DNA of 64,000 nt from Paracoccus sp. (in: a-proteobacteria) (GCF_030604785.1 NZ_JAUVVF010000004.1:1-64000); one strand, 5' to 3'; shown: positions 11,350-20,620, counted from the first letter of the stretch. Numbers and translations are program-made. Notes: generated by a model from the sequence alone, not told the origin.

Positions 11350-11565
11350 GACGGCTCCTCTCTGTCGATGGCCCCGCAGCGGGGGCTTTTGCCCGTGCCG
11401 CCCCTGCCTTGCGCGGGATCGTCGGGAAACGACCCTGTCGTGGCAGAGCGCGGCCTCTGTTGTCGCCAACATTGCCGTTTCGCGGCCCCCCGCGACAGGA
11501 CGTTTGCGTCATCGCGGTATTAGAGCTACGACATGGCACCGTCACAATCAGCCCGAGGCCGCGCC
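11350..11565. promoter_or_regulatory. Divergent control region between etfB and regulator copy 2
   Basis: This 216-bp gap must hold the promoters of the etfB operon and of the regulator at 11566. I see two nested inverted repeats: CCTGTCG at 11434-11440 with CGACAGG at 11493-11499, and TGTCGC at 11461-11466 with GCGACA at 11492-11497. They could be sites for the AraC-type regulators. No convincing -35/-10 pair was recognised. Confidence 0.35.
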
Positions 11566-12588
11566 ATGAGCCTTGCCGCCACCCCCGCCCGCCCCGGCAT
11601 CGCCCGCCCGCTGCGCCGCCAGCAGGGCGATACCCGCCTGTCCGTGGGTTTCATCCTCGCCAAGCGATTCACCCTGTGCGCCTTCGCGAATTTCGTTGAT
11701 GTTCTGCGACTTGCCGCGGACGAGGGCGACCGCAGCCGCCCCATCCTGTGCAACTGGACCGTCCTGTCCGAGACGATGGAACCCGTCACGTCAAGCTGCG
11801 GGATCAGCGTCCAGCCCAAGGAACGGCTGGGCGATCCGGCCCGATTCGACTATATCGCCGTAATCGGCGGCCTGATGGAGGACGAGGCCGTCCTGCAGCC
11901 CGGTTATCATCGTTTCCTGCACGATGCGGCCGCGATGGGCGTTCCGTTGATCGGCGTCTGCACCGGCGCGTTCCTGCTGCACCAGGCGGGGTTGCTGCAG
12001 GGCTATCGCTGCTGCGTCAGCTGGTTCCACCATGCCGACTTTCTGGAACAGTTCGAGGGGCTGAACCCGGTCACCGACCAGATCTTCGTCGTGGACCGCG
12101 ACCGGCTGACCTGCTCGGGCGGGGCCAGTTCCGCGCATCTGGCGGCCTATCTGGTGGACAAGCATGTCGGCCGCGCCCAGGCCAGCAAGAGCCTGCACAT
12201 CATGATCATCGACGAGGCGCTGCAGGCCGACAAGCCCCAGCCCGGCATCACGATGGATTTCAAGACGCGCGATCCGATGGTGCTGCGCGCGCTGCTGTTG
12301 ATGCAGCAGAACATCGAGCAGCCCTTCACCGTGGCCGAGATCGCCGAACGCATCGGCCACAGCAAGCGCCAGCTGGAACGGCACTTCCAGACCGCGCTCG
12401 GCACCTCGCCGCAGGCGGCGTTTCTGGACATGCGGCTGTCGCTCGCACATCACCTGATCGTCACGGGCGAGCGGCCGATCTCTCAGATCGCGCTGGAATG
12501 CGGCTTTTGCGACAGTTCGCATCTGAGCCGCATGTTCCGCCGCCGCTACGGCCAGACCCCGCAAGCCGTGCGGCAGGCCCACGCATGA
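11566..12588 (+). CDS. GlxA/GbdR-type AraC-family regulator (copy 2)
   Basis: This 340-residue paralogue of the regulator at 1736 has the same layout: a DJ-1/PfpI-like domain (VCTGAFLLHQAGLLQGYRCC) and a C-terminal AraC pair (FTVAEIAERIGHSKRQLERHF, IALECGFCDSSHLSRMF). The two proteins share long stretches, for example FANFVDVLRLA and GYRCCVSWFHH. I chose ATG 11566 because GAGG lies seven bases upstream; an in-frame ATG at 11533 lacks a ribosome site. It is divergent from etfBA-folD and ends at a bidirectional terminator shared with the BCCT transporter gene. A betaine or dimethylglycine sensor role is inferred from context. Confidence 0.88.
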   Translation: MSLAATPARPGIARPLRRQQGDTRLSVGFILAKRFTLCAFANFVDVLRLAADEGDRSRPILCNWTVLSETMEPVTSSCGISVQPKERLGDPARFDYIAVIGGLMEDEAVLQPGYHRFLHDAAAMGVPLIGVCTGAFLLHQAGLLQGYRCCVSWFHHADFLEQFEGLNPVTDQIFVVDRDRLTCSGGASSAHLAAYLVDKHVGRAQASKSLHIMIIDEALQADKPQPGITMDFKTRDPMVLRALLLMQQNIEQPFTVAEIAERIGHSKRQLERHFQTALGTSPQAAFLDMRLSLAHHLIVTGERPISQIALECGFCDSSHLSRMFRRRYGQTPQAVRQAHA

Positions 12589-12592
12589 GAAA

Positions 12593-12617
12593 GGCCCCCG
12601 CAGCGGATGCGGGGGCC
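12593..12617. terminator. Bidirectional rho-independent-type hairpin
   Basis: A perfect 10-bp stem (ggcccccgca / tgcgggggcc) closes a 5-base loop in the 48-bp gap between the converging regulator and transporter genes. A T-rich stretch (gttcgttttc) follows on the plus strand. Confidence 0.85.
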
Positions 12618-12636
12618 CGAGTTCGTTTTCAAGGGG

Positions 12637-14283
12637 TCAGCGCGGCTCGCTGGCCAGACCCTTCCAGATCGCGACGCACATCAGAAGCAGCAGCACCGTA
12701 AAGGGCAGCCCGGTCGAGATGACCATCGATTGCAGCGCCCCCAGACCGCCCGCCGACAGCAGCAGGACGACCGCGATCACGGCCTCGAAGACGCACCAGA
12801 AGACGCGCTGCGGGACCGGGGCATCGACCTTGCCGCCCGAGGTGATCGTGTCGATCACCAGCGATCCCGAATCCGACGAGGTGACGAAGAACACGATCAC
12901 CAGCACGATCCCCACGAAGGACGTGATCTGCGTCAGCGGCAGCCCGTCCAGCATGGCGAACAGCTGCAGCGGCAGGTCGGCATCGCGGACCACGCCGTAG
13001 CCCTCGCGGACCACCTGGCTGATCGCCTCGCCGCCGAAGATCGACATCCAGATCACGCAGACCAGCGACGGGATCAGCAGCACGCTGATGATGAATTCAC
13101 GCACGGTCCGGCCACGCGAGACGCGGGCGATGAACATGCCGACAAAGGGCGACCAGCTGATCCACCACGCCCAGTAGAACGAGGTCCAGCCCTGCATGAA
13201 GTTCACGTCATCGCGCCCGACCGGGTTCGACAGCGCCGGCAGATATTGCACATAGGCCATCAGGAAGTTGCCCATGTCGGTGATCAGCAGCAGCGTCGGC
13301 CCCGCGAACAGCACGAACATCAGCAGGCCGAAGGCCAGCACCATGTTGATCTCGGACATGCGCTTGACGCCGGCTTCCAGCCCGCGGATCACCGAATAGA
13401 GCGCGATGGCCGTGATGCCGATGATCAGGATCGTCTGCGAGGTCTCGTTGATCGGCATGCCGAACAGCTTGTTGAAGCCGGCATTGGCCTGCACCGCGCC
13501 GAGGCCAAGCGAGGTCGCCAGACCGAACAGCGTCGCAAAGACCGCGAGGATGTCGATGATGTGGCCCGGCCAGCCCCAGACGCGTTCACCGAAGATCGGG
13601 TAGAAGGCCGAGCGGATCGTCAGCGGCAGGCCCTTGTTGTAGCTGAACAGCGCAAGGCTCAGGCCCACCACCGCATAGATCGCCCAGGGGTGCAGCGCCC
13701 AGTGGAAGATCGAGGCCGCCATGCCCAGCCGGATCGCCTCGGCCTCGGTCGCGGCGGCGCCAAGGGGCGCCCAATCCGTCCGGACCCCGTCGGCGCCGAC
13801 CGCGATGCCGCCCGCCGACGACGTGAAATGGCTCAGCGGTTCGCTGACACCGTAGAACATCAGGCCGATGCCCATGCCCGCCGCGAACAGCATCGAGAAC
13901 CAGCTGACATAGCCGAAATCGGGCTTGGCCGCCGCGCCGCCCAGGCGGATCTTGCCGTAGGGGCTGACCACCAGGACCAGGCACAGGATCACGAACACGT
14001 CCGCAGCGGCGATGAAGAACCAGTCAAAGCCCTTGGTCGCCCCTGAGAAAAGCGCGCTGAAAAGATTTCCCGCCGCCTCCGGCAGCGCCAGCGTGAAGGC
14101 CACGAAGGCCACGACGCACAGGGCCGAGATCAGGAAGACCGGGTTGTGGACGCTGTAGGGCATGGCCCCCAGCTGACCCTCGATATTGTCCTGACCGACC
14201 TGGTAATCGGTCTGGATCACGCTTTCGGGCGGAGGCGCGTCGGTCCGGTCCCCGGCCTCGCCCTCCTTCGTCACATAGGTCAC
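12637..14283 (-). CDS. BCCT-family betaine/choline-type transporter
   Basis: This inner-membrane secondary transporter has about 12 membrane segments. The BCCT signature is complete in FYWAWWISWSPFVGMFIARV, and MGIGLMFYGVSEP and the periplasmic-cytoplasmic motif SRGRTVREF are also typical. I place the start at GTG 14283 because AGGAGG lies eight bases upstream, giving 548 residues, the usual BCCT length. The open frame to 14493 would add an arginine-rich, non-family leader. It imports a quaternary amine, most likely glycine betaine, for the catabolic enzymes of this cluster; the exact substrate cannot be read from sequence. Confidence 0.88.
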   Translation of the reverse strand: MTYVTKEGEAGDRTDAPPPESVIQTDYQVGQDNIEGQLGAMPYSVHNPVFLISALCVVAFVAFTLALPEAAGNLFSALFSGATKGFDWFFIAAADVFVILCLVLVVSPYGKIRLGGAAAKPDFGYVSWFSMLFAAGMGIGLMFYGVSEPLSHFTSSAGGIAVGADGVRTDWAPLGAAATEAEAIRLGMAASIFHWALHPWAIYAVVGLSLALFSYNKGLPLTIRSAFYPIFGERVWGWPGHIIDILAVFATLFGLATSLGLGAVQANAGFNKLFGMPINETSQTILIIGITAIALYSVIRGLEAGVKRMSEINMVLAFGLLMFVLFAGPTLLLITDMGNFLMAYVQYLPALSNPVGRDDVNFMQGWTSFYWAWWISWSPFVGMFIARVSRGRTVREFIISVLLIPSLVCVIWMSIFGGEAISQVVREGYGVVRDADLPLQLFAMLDGLPLTQITSFVGIVLVIVFFVTSSDSGSLVIDTITSGGKVDAPVPQRVFWCVFEAVIAVVLLLSAGGLGALQSMVISTGLPFTVLLLLMCVAIWKGLASEPR

Positions 14284-14771
14284 GCTTACGTCCTCCTGAG
14301 TTGGCACCGTGCCTGCCTGAAGGGTTTCCCGCCGATTGGCGCCGTCTTGCTTTTGGCGTGGAAGCACGAGCATCCCCCGGCCGGGTCGCGACGCAACCCG
14401 ATCCCGCAGGACATGTCCTGCCGACGTTCCATTTCCATGCGATGTGCGGCTGACCCGGCAGCGAGACGAGACAAGCAACTTGAAGTCTGACATTTATGTG
14501 TCGAAGTGCCGCAGCGTCGCAGAACGGGCGCGACATTCCGGCGGTAGCATTGCGTCCGCGCCGACATCCCGTCCCGGCCGCGAAACGCGCATCCGGCATG
14601 CCGCGGCGCAGCATCGGCGGGCTGGCGCAAAGCTGCTGGCACCGCGTCGCAAATCTTCACGCCGCCCGGATGCCGACCCGCTACCCATGAGACAGGCCAG
14701 ACCCGCCCCGGCCCCGTGCCGCCGGGCAGATGCATGCCATCCCCCCACGCCACCATCACGAGGACATCGCC
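14284..14771. other. 488-bp intergenic region, BCCT transporter / purU
   Basis: No convincing gene is present. The open frames here have no family features and no ribosome sites. The region holds the transporter promoter and the purU promoter in divergent orientation. The sequence TCTGACATTTA at 14486-14496 repeats nine bases of the gbcA/lysR gap (5105-5115). It is part of an imperfect dyad, GACA-N6-TGTC, at 14489-14502. Confidence 0.5.
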
Positions 14772-15656
14772 ATGCCCCAGCTCATCCTGACCGTCTCCTG
14801 CCCTGTCCGGACCGGGATCGTCGCAACGATTTCCTCATTCCTGGCGCAGGCCGGCTGCAACATCCATGACAGCTCGCAGTTCACCGACCTGCAGAACGAC
14901 CGCTTCTTCATGCGCCTCAGTTTCATGTCCGAACAGGGCAAGACCCGCGAGGAACTGGATCAGGCCTTCCGCGCCGCGATCGAGGGCACCGACATCGTCC
15001 ATGCCTTCCACGATCCCTGCGAAAAGATGAAGGTGGTGATCATGGTCAGCCGCTTCGGGCATTGCCTGAACGACCTGCTCTATCGCTGGCGGATCGGCGC
15101 GCTGCCCATCGACATCGTGGCCGTGATCTCGAACCACATGGATTACCAGAAGGTCGTCGTGAACCACGACCTGCCCTTCCATTGCATCAAGGTCACGAAA
15201 GAGAACAAGGCCGAGGCCGAGGCCGAACAGATGCGCATCGTGCGCGAGACCGGTGCGGAACTCATCGTGCTGGCGCGCTACATGCAGGTCCTGTCCGACG
15301 AGATGTGCCAGCAGATGTCGGGGCGGATCATCAACATCCACCATTCTTTCCTGCCCAGCTTCAAGGGCGCCAATCCCTACAAGCAGGCCTTCGACCGGGG
15401 CGTGAAGCTGATCGGCGCGACCAGCCACTATGTCACCGCCGATCTGGACGAGGGTCCGATCATCGAACAGGACACGGTCCGCGTGACCCATGCGCAAAGC
15501 GCGGGCGATTATGTCAGCCTTGGCCGCGACGTGGAAAGCCAGGTTCTGGCGCGGGCGATCCACGCCCATATCCACCGCCGGGTGTTCATCAGCGGCGCCA
15601 AGACGGTGGTGTTCCCGGCCAGCCCCAACGAATACGCCTCGGAACGGATGGGCTGA
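14772..15656 (+). CDS. purU: Formyltetrahydrofolate deformylase
   Basis: PurU hydrolyses 10-formyl-THF to formate and THF. At 294 residues it has family length. It has an N-terminal ACT domain (about 1-80, LTVSCPVRTGIVATISSFLAQ) and a formyltransferase-fold domain (about 85-290) with VSRFGHCLNDLL, the catalytic-loop HHSFLPSFKGANPY and GATSHYVTADLDEGPIIEQD. The start at ATG 14772 has GAGGA ten bases upstream. Next to betaine demethylation genes it recycles THF and disposes of methyl carbons as formate after FolD. Confidence 0.96.
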   Translation: MPQLILTVSCPVRTGIVATISSFLAQAGCNIHDSSQFTDLQNDRFFMRLSFMSEQGKTREELDQAFRAAIEGTDIVHAFHDPCEKMKVVIMVSRFGHCLNDLLYRWRIGALPIDIVAVISNHMDYQKVVVNHDLPFHCIKVTKENKAEAEAEQMRIVRETGAELIVLARYMQVLSDEMCQQMSGRIINIHHSFLPSFKGANPYKQAFDRGVKLIGATSHYVTADLDEGPIIEQDTVRVTHAQSAGDYVSLGRDVESQVLARAIHAHIHRRVFISGAKTVVFPASPNEYASERMG

Positions 15657-15669
15657 GCAGCGGCTTCGA

Positions 15670-15697
15670 CGCCCGCGACCTTTGCCGGTCGCGGGCG
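15670..15697. terminator. Hairpin after purU
   Basis: A perfect 11-bp GC-rich stem (cgcccgcgacc / ggtcgcgggcg) with a 6-base loop lies 14 bp after purU and 26 bp before the end of the converging ABC transporter operon. It has no long T-run, so efficiency is uncertain. Confidence 0.7.
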
Positions 15698-15722
15698 CTT
15701 GGCTGGTCGCCCCTGCGCCCGC

Positions 15723-17237
15723 TCAGGCGCCTGAAACCTCTGCCGCGACGCGGGTGCCGAAACCGGGCTTGTCCGCGGGGCGGTATCCGGTCTGCGCCGC
15801 AGGATCGCGGACAAGATCCGCTCCGGTCGGGCTACCTTCATGGTCGCCCAGCCGGATCACCCGGTCCGCCGCGCCGGCCAGCAGGTCGGGATCGTGGCTC
15901 ACGATCAACAGGGCCATCCCGGTCTCGCGCGCGGTCTCAACCAGCAGCTCGGTGACTTCCGCCTGCGTGATCAGATCCAGCCGCGAGGTCGGCTCGTCGG
16001 CGAACAGGAAGACCGGATCCAGCAGCAGCAGGCGCAGCAACGCAAGGCGTTGAAGTTCTCCGCCCGAAACCGCGTCCGGGCGGCGGCCCAGCAGGACGGG
16101 GTCAAGTCGCAGGCGGGCCATCAGCCCCCCAATGCGCCCCCGGTCCAGCCCGTGAAGCCGGACAAGATCCTCCAGCGCGCGCCCAAGGGGCAGGTGCCGG
16201 GGAAAGGCGCTTGGCGGGTCCTGATAAAGCTTCTGAAAGCGCCGGGCCGCGATGCCCTCGCCCCGGATCACCTTTCCCTGCTCGGGGCGGCACAGGCCCA
16301 GCAGCACATCCCCAAGCGTGGATTTGCCGCAACCGCTCGGCCCCTCGATGCCGATGATCTGGCCTGGATGCAGATCGAGACCCAGATCCCGGAAAAGGCG
16401 CCTTCCGCCGCGCCGGACCGACAAGCCCTCGGCCCGCAGGACGGGCTTGCCCACCGGCTGGCGCGGCACGCGCCGGGGCCAGCTGGCGGGGTCCGCCGCG
16501 ACAAGGCGGCGGGTATAGTCGTGGCGCGGCTGCGACAGGACCTGGTCGGCGGGGCCGCGCTCGATCACCCGACCTTTCAGCATGACGATCAGTTCACCGC
16601 CCATCCGGCGGGCCAGGGTCAGGTCGTGCGTGATGGTCAGCAGCGCGCCGCCCTGCACGACCTCGCGCATCAGCAGCGCGATCACGTCGTCGCGGCGCGC
16701 GATGTCCAGCCCCTTGGTCGGCTCGTCCGCCACGACGATCCGCGCGCCGCCGGCACGGGCCGCCGCAAGGGCCAGCCGCTGCGCCATACCCCCCGAAAGC
16801 TGGTCGGGCCGCGACGCGCTCGCCTCAGCAAGCCCCAGCCCGGCCAGGTCGCGGTCGGCTGCCTGCCCGGCCTCGGCCCGGTTCAGGCCGCGGACCAGGG
16901 CGTGCCCCTCGGCCACCTGCGCGCGGGCGCGCATCAGCGGGTCCAGCGACAGCCAGGGCTCTTGCGGCAGGACTGCGATGACGCGGCCCCACAGATCGCG
17001 CAGCGCGCGAGGATGCGCCAGATCGAGGCTGCAGCCTTCGACATCGACCTGCCCGCCGGCACGCAGCCCCGCCGGCAGCGTGCCGATGATGGCCTGGGCC
17101 AGAAGGCTCTTGCCCGACCCGGTCTCGCCCAGAATCGTGACGGGCCGACCTGCCGCCAGCGTCAGAGAGACGGGCTCGACCAGTTGCGACAATCCCGCCC
17201 GGACCGAAACGGCCGTGGCCTTCAGCAGATCGCTCAT
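15723..17237 (-). CDS. ABC transporter ATP-binding protein, two fused ATPase domains (Nik/Dpp/Opp type)
   Basis: The 504-residue protein carries two complete ABC cassettes, equivalent to NikD plus NikE or DppD plus DppF. The first has Walker A GETGSGKSLLAQ, signature LSGGMAQRLAL and Walker B IVVADEPTKGLD. The second has GPSGCGKSTLGD, VSGGELQRLAL and FLFADEPTSRLD. The first half contains LSLDPLMRARAQVAEGH, usual in D-type subunits. It energises import through the two permeases encoded just upstream, with which it overlaps by ATGA. It is the last gene of the operon binding protein - permease - permease - ATPase. Confidence 0.92.
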   Translation of the reverse strand: MSDLLKATAVSVRAGLSQLVEPVSLTLAAGRPVTILGETGSGKSLLAQAIIGTLPAGLRAGGQVDVEGCSLDLAHPRALRDLWGRVIAVLPQEPWLSLDPLMRARAQVAEGHALVRGLNRAEAGQAADRDLAGLGLAEASASRPDQLSGGMAQRLALAAARAGGARIVVADEPTKGLDIARRDDVIALLMREVVQGGALLTITHDLTLARRMGGELIVMLKGRVIERGPADQVLSQPRHDYTRRLVAADPASWPRRVPRQPVGKPVLRAEGLSVRRGGRRLFRDLGLDLHPGQIIGIEGPSGCGKSTLGDVLLGLCRPEQGKVIRGEGIAARRFQKLYQDPPSAFPRHLPLGRALEDLVRLHGLDRGRIGGLMARLRLDPVLLGRRPDAVSGGELQRLALLRLLLLDPVFLFADEPTSRLDLITQAEVTELLVETARETGMALLIVSHDPDLLAGAADRVIRLGDHEGSPTGADLVRDPAAQTGYRPADKPGFGTRVAAEVSGA

Positions 17238-18055
17238 GTGCGGCGCCCTCCGGCAACAAGGTTCAGCCCCAGCAGCGTCAGGAAGGTCGCAAGGACAGGC
17301 ACCAGCAGGGCCATCGGCGCCTCGCGGTAATAGGGCAGCAGCTCGACCATCATCAGGCCCAGTTCCGGCGTGGGCGGACGCATCCCCACGCTGACGAAGC
17401 CGAGAGCCGCGATCATCATGATCGCCGTCGCCGCACCAAAGGCGCCGAGCGTCAGCAGAACCGGCGCCAGTTCGGGCCAGAGATGACGGCGGAAGACATA
17501 GAGCGGGCCGAAGCCCAGCAGGCGCGAGGCCTCGATGGCGGGCGCGGCCATAAGGCGGCTGACGGTGGCGCGGGTCAGGCGGAAATACTCGATCCAGAGA
17601 ACCAGCGTCAGCCCGATCCAGAAGGCCATCGGCGTGACCGGAACGATGGCCGACACGATCAGCACCAGCAAAAGCCCCGGCAGCGCGAGAAAAGCATCCG
17701 CGATCAGGCTGACGGCGCGGTCCACCCAGCCGCCGCGCCAGGCCGCCAGCACGCCCGCCGCAACGCCCAGCAGCGCCGCGCTGGCCACCGCCGCCGCCGC
17801 GATCGCCAGCGACAGCCGCAGTGCCGCCGCCAGCCGTGCCGTCAGCGACCGGCCCAGATGATCATAGCCAAGAGGCGAAGCCGCGTCGGGCGCGGCCAGG
17901 ATGTGGCGCAGGCTCTGGCGCAGCGGATCGGCGGGAAAGACCAGCGGCGCCAGCAGCGCAAAGCCAAGGACCAGCGCCAGCAACGCCGCCCCGGCCAGCC
18001 GCGACCATGGCCGCGCGGATGCCTGCAGCGGGATGTCGGTCGGGATCACGCTCAT
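17234..18055 (-). CDS. ABC transporter permease (NikC/DppC type)
   Basis: The 273-residue inner-membrane permease has an N-terminal membrane segment and a BPD_transp_1 domain with about five more helices. The coupling motif region is EASRLLGFGPLYVFRRHLWPELAP. The features PLGYDHLGRSLTARLA and GVAAGVLAAWRGGWVDR are standard for the C-type subunit. Its start overlaps the stop of the upstream permease by one base (TGATG). It forms the channel with the protein encoded at 18055-19011. Confidence 0.9.
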   Translation of the reverse strand: MSVIPTDIPLQASARPWSRLAGAALLALVLGFALLAPLVFPADPLRQSLRHILAAPDAASPLGYDHLGRSLTARLAAALRLSLAIAAAAVASAALLGVAAGVLAAWRGGWVDRAVSLIADAFLALPGLLLVLIVSAIVPVTPMAFWIGLTLVLWIEYFRLTRATVSRLMAAPAIEASRLLGFGPLYVFRRHLWPELAPVLLTLGAFGAATAIMMIAALGFVSVGMRPPTPELGLMMVELLPYYREAPMALLVPVLATFLTLLGLNLVAGGRRT

Positions 18056-19011
18056 CAGCCCTGCCTCCGGCTGTCAGGGTTACGCGGGTCGATCCAGCGC
18101 GCGGTCAGATCGATCATCGCGTTCAGCGCCACGAAGCCCAGACCCAGCAGCAGGGCGGTGCCCTGCACCATCGGCACGTCGCGGCCGAAGATCGCATGGA
18201 CCAGCGCATGGCCGATGCCGGGCCAGCCGAAGATCGATTCGATCACCACGACACCTTCGACAAGCATCGCGAATTGCAGTCCCAGATAGGTGACCATGGC
18301 CACCCCGATATTGCGAAGACCGTGGCGGCGCAGCAATTGCCATTCGGACAGGCCCTTCCAGCGGCCGAATGCGTAATGCGGACTGGCCGCCACAGCCGCC
18401 ATCGCGTCGCGCGCGATCCGCGCCGAAACCGCCGCCAGGCCAAGCGCCAGCGTCAGGGCGGGCAGGATGAAATGCTCGGCCCGCCCGTATCCCGCTGCCG
18501 GAAGCCAGCCAAGCTGGATCGAGACCAGCACGATCAGGATCAGGCCCATCAGGAATTGCGGCACCGAACGCAGCGCGGTCGAGACGACCAGCAGCGCCCG
18601 GTCCAGCCAGCCCCCTGCCCTCAGCCCGGCCAGGATCCCGAGCGGCGGGCCGATCAGCAGCGACAGCGCCAGCGCCGCCAGCGCCAGTTGCAGGCTGGCG
18701 CCCAGCTGGTGGCGGATCTCGTCCATCACCGGCGCGCCGGAAATGACCGAGGTGCCGAAATCCAGCCGCATCAGGTCCAGAAACCACGCCCCGAACGCCT
18801 CCAGGGCCGGGCGGTCCAGTCCCAATTCCAGACGGACGGCCTCGGCCGCCTGGGCGTTCACCGCATCATAGCCGTAGCGGCCGGCCGCGATCCGGAACGC
18901 CATGTCGCCAGGCAGCGACTGCATCATCAGGAAGGTCAGCACCCCGACCAGCAGCGCGACCAGCAAGGCCTGCGCCGCCCGGTAGAGGATCGCCCGCAGG
19001 ACAGGGTGCAT
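18055..19011 (-). CDS. ABC transporter permease (NikB/DppB type)
   Basis: The protein is about 318 residues from ATG 19011, which overlaps the stop of the binding-protein gene by one base (TGATG); an in-frame GTG at 19023 is the alternative. It shows the B-type pattern: N-terminal helix, periplasmic segment with LGLDRPALEAFGAWFLDLMRLDFGTS, then about five helices with the coupling loop AASPHYAFGRWKGLSEWQLLRRH and IFGWPGIGHALVHAIFGRD. It is the second gene of the importer operon. Confidence 0.9.
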   Translation of the reverse strand: MHPVLRAILYRAAQALLVALLVGVLTFLMMQSLPGDMAFRIAAGRYGYDAVNAQAAEAVRLELGLDRPALEAFGAWFLDLMRLDFGTSVISGAPVMDEIRHQLGASLQLALAALALSLLIGPPLGILAGLRAGGWLDRALLVVSTALRSVPQFLMGLILIVLVSIQLGWLPAAGYGRAEHFILPALTLALGLAAVSARIARDAMAAVAASPHYAFGRWKGLSEWQLLRRHGLRNIGVAMVTYLGLQFAMLVEGVVVIESIFGWPGIGHALVHAIFGRDVPMVQGTALLLGLGFVALNAMIDLTARWIDPRNPDSRRQG

Positions 19012-20522
19012 CACTCTGCCCACCGGATCTGCCGCAGGCCGATCGTGCGTTCGTAGGGGTCGACCACCGCGCCGGTGATCCCGGCCGAGACCGCCGCGGT
19101 CTGCTGATACCAGGCCACGGGAATGACCGGCAGTTCGGTCTGGAGGATGTCGATGGCGCGGTCGCGTTCCGCCTGACCGCCCTCGCCCCGGGCAAGGCCC
19201 CGGATCAGGTCGGCGAATTCGGCGCTGTCCCAGTTCATCGCGCCCCAGTCGCCGGTCGGGGCGTAGTCGGTCAGGAAGGTGCCGACCGGATCGGGGACCA
19301 GCGCGAAATTCCGCGCGATCAGCGCGATGTCCAAAGTGCCGTCGCCATGCCGCACGGGGATTTCCGACGAGTTCGTCGAATCGATGACCACCTCGACGCC
19401 GATATCGGCGAACATCTGCTGCAGCACCGCCGCAGACAGGGGCAGTTCGGGCCGGTCGGGATAGGTCGTCAGGGTCAGGCTGAAACGCTCGCCGTCGCGG
19501 GTCAGGATGCCGTCCGGTCCCTCGGCCCAGCCCAGTTCCGCCAGCAGGTTGCGCGCCGCCTGCGGGTCATGGGCCAGCGGCTCGACCGTGTCCGAATGCC
19601 AGTCCGAGACCGAGGGCGGCAGGATCTGGTCCGCTGCAGCGGGATAGCGCAGGATCGCCTCGGCCAGCCCTGCGCGGTCGATGGCCAGCGACAGGGCGCG
19701 CCGGGCCTCGGGCTCGGACAGGGCGGGATGGCCGGCATTCACCTTGATGAGCAGCGAGCGCGGCACCGACACCGACAGGACGCTGACATCGTCGCGACCC
19801 GACAGCCGTGCGACCGAGGCCGGATCGAGGTTGAAGACGTAATCCGCATCGCCGCTTTCGGCCAGCAGGGCGCGCGTCTCGGCCCGGCCGACGGCCTGAT
19901 AGGTCGCCCGCTCGATGGCGGGGGCGCCATCCCAGTGGTCGGCGAAGGCCTCGGCCTCCAGCCGCAGCGGCGCCTCCAGCCGCGTGACGCGATAGGCGCC
20001 GGTGCCGATGACCTCGGAGACGCTGCCATCCTCGGCATAGGCCGCGGGCGCATAGATCAGCGACCGATATTCCGACAGGAAGGCTGGCAGGGGCGCGAAG
20101 GGCTCGGACAGGCGGATGACCAGCGCGCCATCCTCGGCGGCGATCTCCGTGATCGGCGCGGTTTCCAGCAGGCCCGGCTTGGCCCGCGCCACATCCAGCG
20201 CGCGGGCGGCGGCCTCGGCGGTGAAGGGCGTGCCATCATGGAACAGCACATCATCGCGCAGGCGGAAGCGCCATTCCAGACCGTCATCCGTGGGCTGCCA
20301 GTCCAGCGCCAGACCGGGGATCAGCCGCCCTTCGGCATCGGCATTCACCAGCGTCTCGGCGATGTCCATCTTGATGAAGATGCTGCCCGAGGCGACGGGA
20401 TCGGCGCCCTTGATCTCGAACGGGGCGACCACGTCCAGAACGCCATCACCGGCGTGAAGGGCAGCGGGCAGGACAGGGGAAAGAAGCGCGGCAAGGGCCG
20501 CAGGGGCAAGCAATCTTTGCAT
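19011..20522 (-). CDS. Periplasmic substrate-binding protein, SBP_bac_5 family
   Basis: The 503-residue protein begins with a Sec signal peptide (MQRLLAPAALAALLSPVLPAALHA). It has the cluster C binding-protein fold of NikA, DppA and OppA: LDWQPTDDGLEWRFRLRDDV, FHDGTPFTAEAAA, GTGAYRVTRLE and ARRALSLAIDRAGLAEAIL. It is the first gene of the importer operon, with CAGGAG nine bases before the ATG. The substrate cannot be told from sequence; oligopeptides, nickel or a metal-chelate are possible. A Zur-box-like palindrome 26 bp upstream favours a metal or metallophore. Confidence 0.9.
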   Translation of the reverse strand: MQRLLAPAALAALLSPVLPAALHAGDGVLDVVAPFEIKGADPVASGSIFIKMDIAETLVNADAEGRLIPGLALDWQPTDDGLEWRFRLRDDVLFHDGTPFTAEAAARALDVARAKPGLLETAPITEIAAEDGALVIRLSEPFAPLPAFLSEYRSLIYAPAAYAEDGSVSEVIGTGAYRVTRLEAPLRLEAEAFADHWDGAPAIERATYQAVGRAETRALLAESGDADYVFNLDPASVARLSGRDDVSVLSVSVPRSLLIKVNAGHPALSEPEARRALSLAIDRAGLAEAILRYPAAADQILPPSVSDWHSDTVEPLAHDPQAARNLLAELGWAEGPDGILTRDGERFSLTLTTYPDRPELPLSAAVLQQMFADIGVEVVIDSTNSSEIPVRHGDGTLDIALIARNFALVPDPVGTFLTDYAPTGDWGAMNWDSAEFADLIRGLARGEGGQAERDRAIDILQTELPVIPVAWYQQTAAVSAGITGAVVDPYERTIGLRQIRWAE

Positions 20523-20547
20523 CGGGTCCGACTCCTGAGATTGCTAG

Positions 20548-20567
20548 CGTTATTATATCACATAACG
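20548..20567. promoter_or_regulatory. Zur-box-like operator before the ABC importer
   Basis: The 20-bp element has perfect 6-bp arms, CGTTAT and ATAACG, around TATATCAC. It stands out as AT-rich in GC-rich DNA and lies 26-45 bp upstream of the binding-protein start, a place where a repressor would block transcription. The inner run GTTAT...ATATCACA resembles the enterobacterial znu Zur box as I recall it. The regulator is inferred, not shown. Confidence 0.5.
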
Positions 20568-20620
20568 ACGACCGCAAGCCCGAAGGCGTCCCATGGATCA
20601 GATTGCGCGGCCGACCCGGC

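Noticed and set aside
11371-11390. Small hairpin with TTTT downstream of the etfB start region
   Set aside because: The stem is only five base pairs (gccccg.../ggggc) and lies in a divergent promoter region; it is too weak to call an attenuator or terminator.
10600-11545. Extension of the etfA frame upstream to 11545, giving a 631-residue protein
   Set aside because: The added part is etfB read in the wrong frame. The conserved EtfA start MAILLFADH lies at 10582.
14284-14493. N-terminal extension of the BCCT transporter to ATG 14493
   Set aside because: The 70 extra residues are Arg/Gly-rich and absent from the family, and the GTG at 14283 has a near-perfect AGGAGG site.
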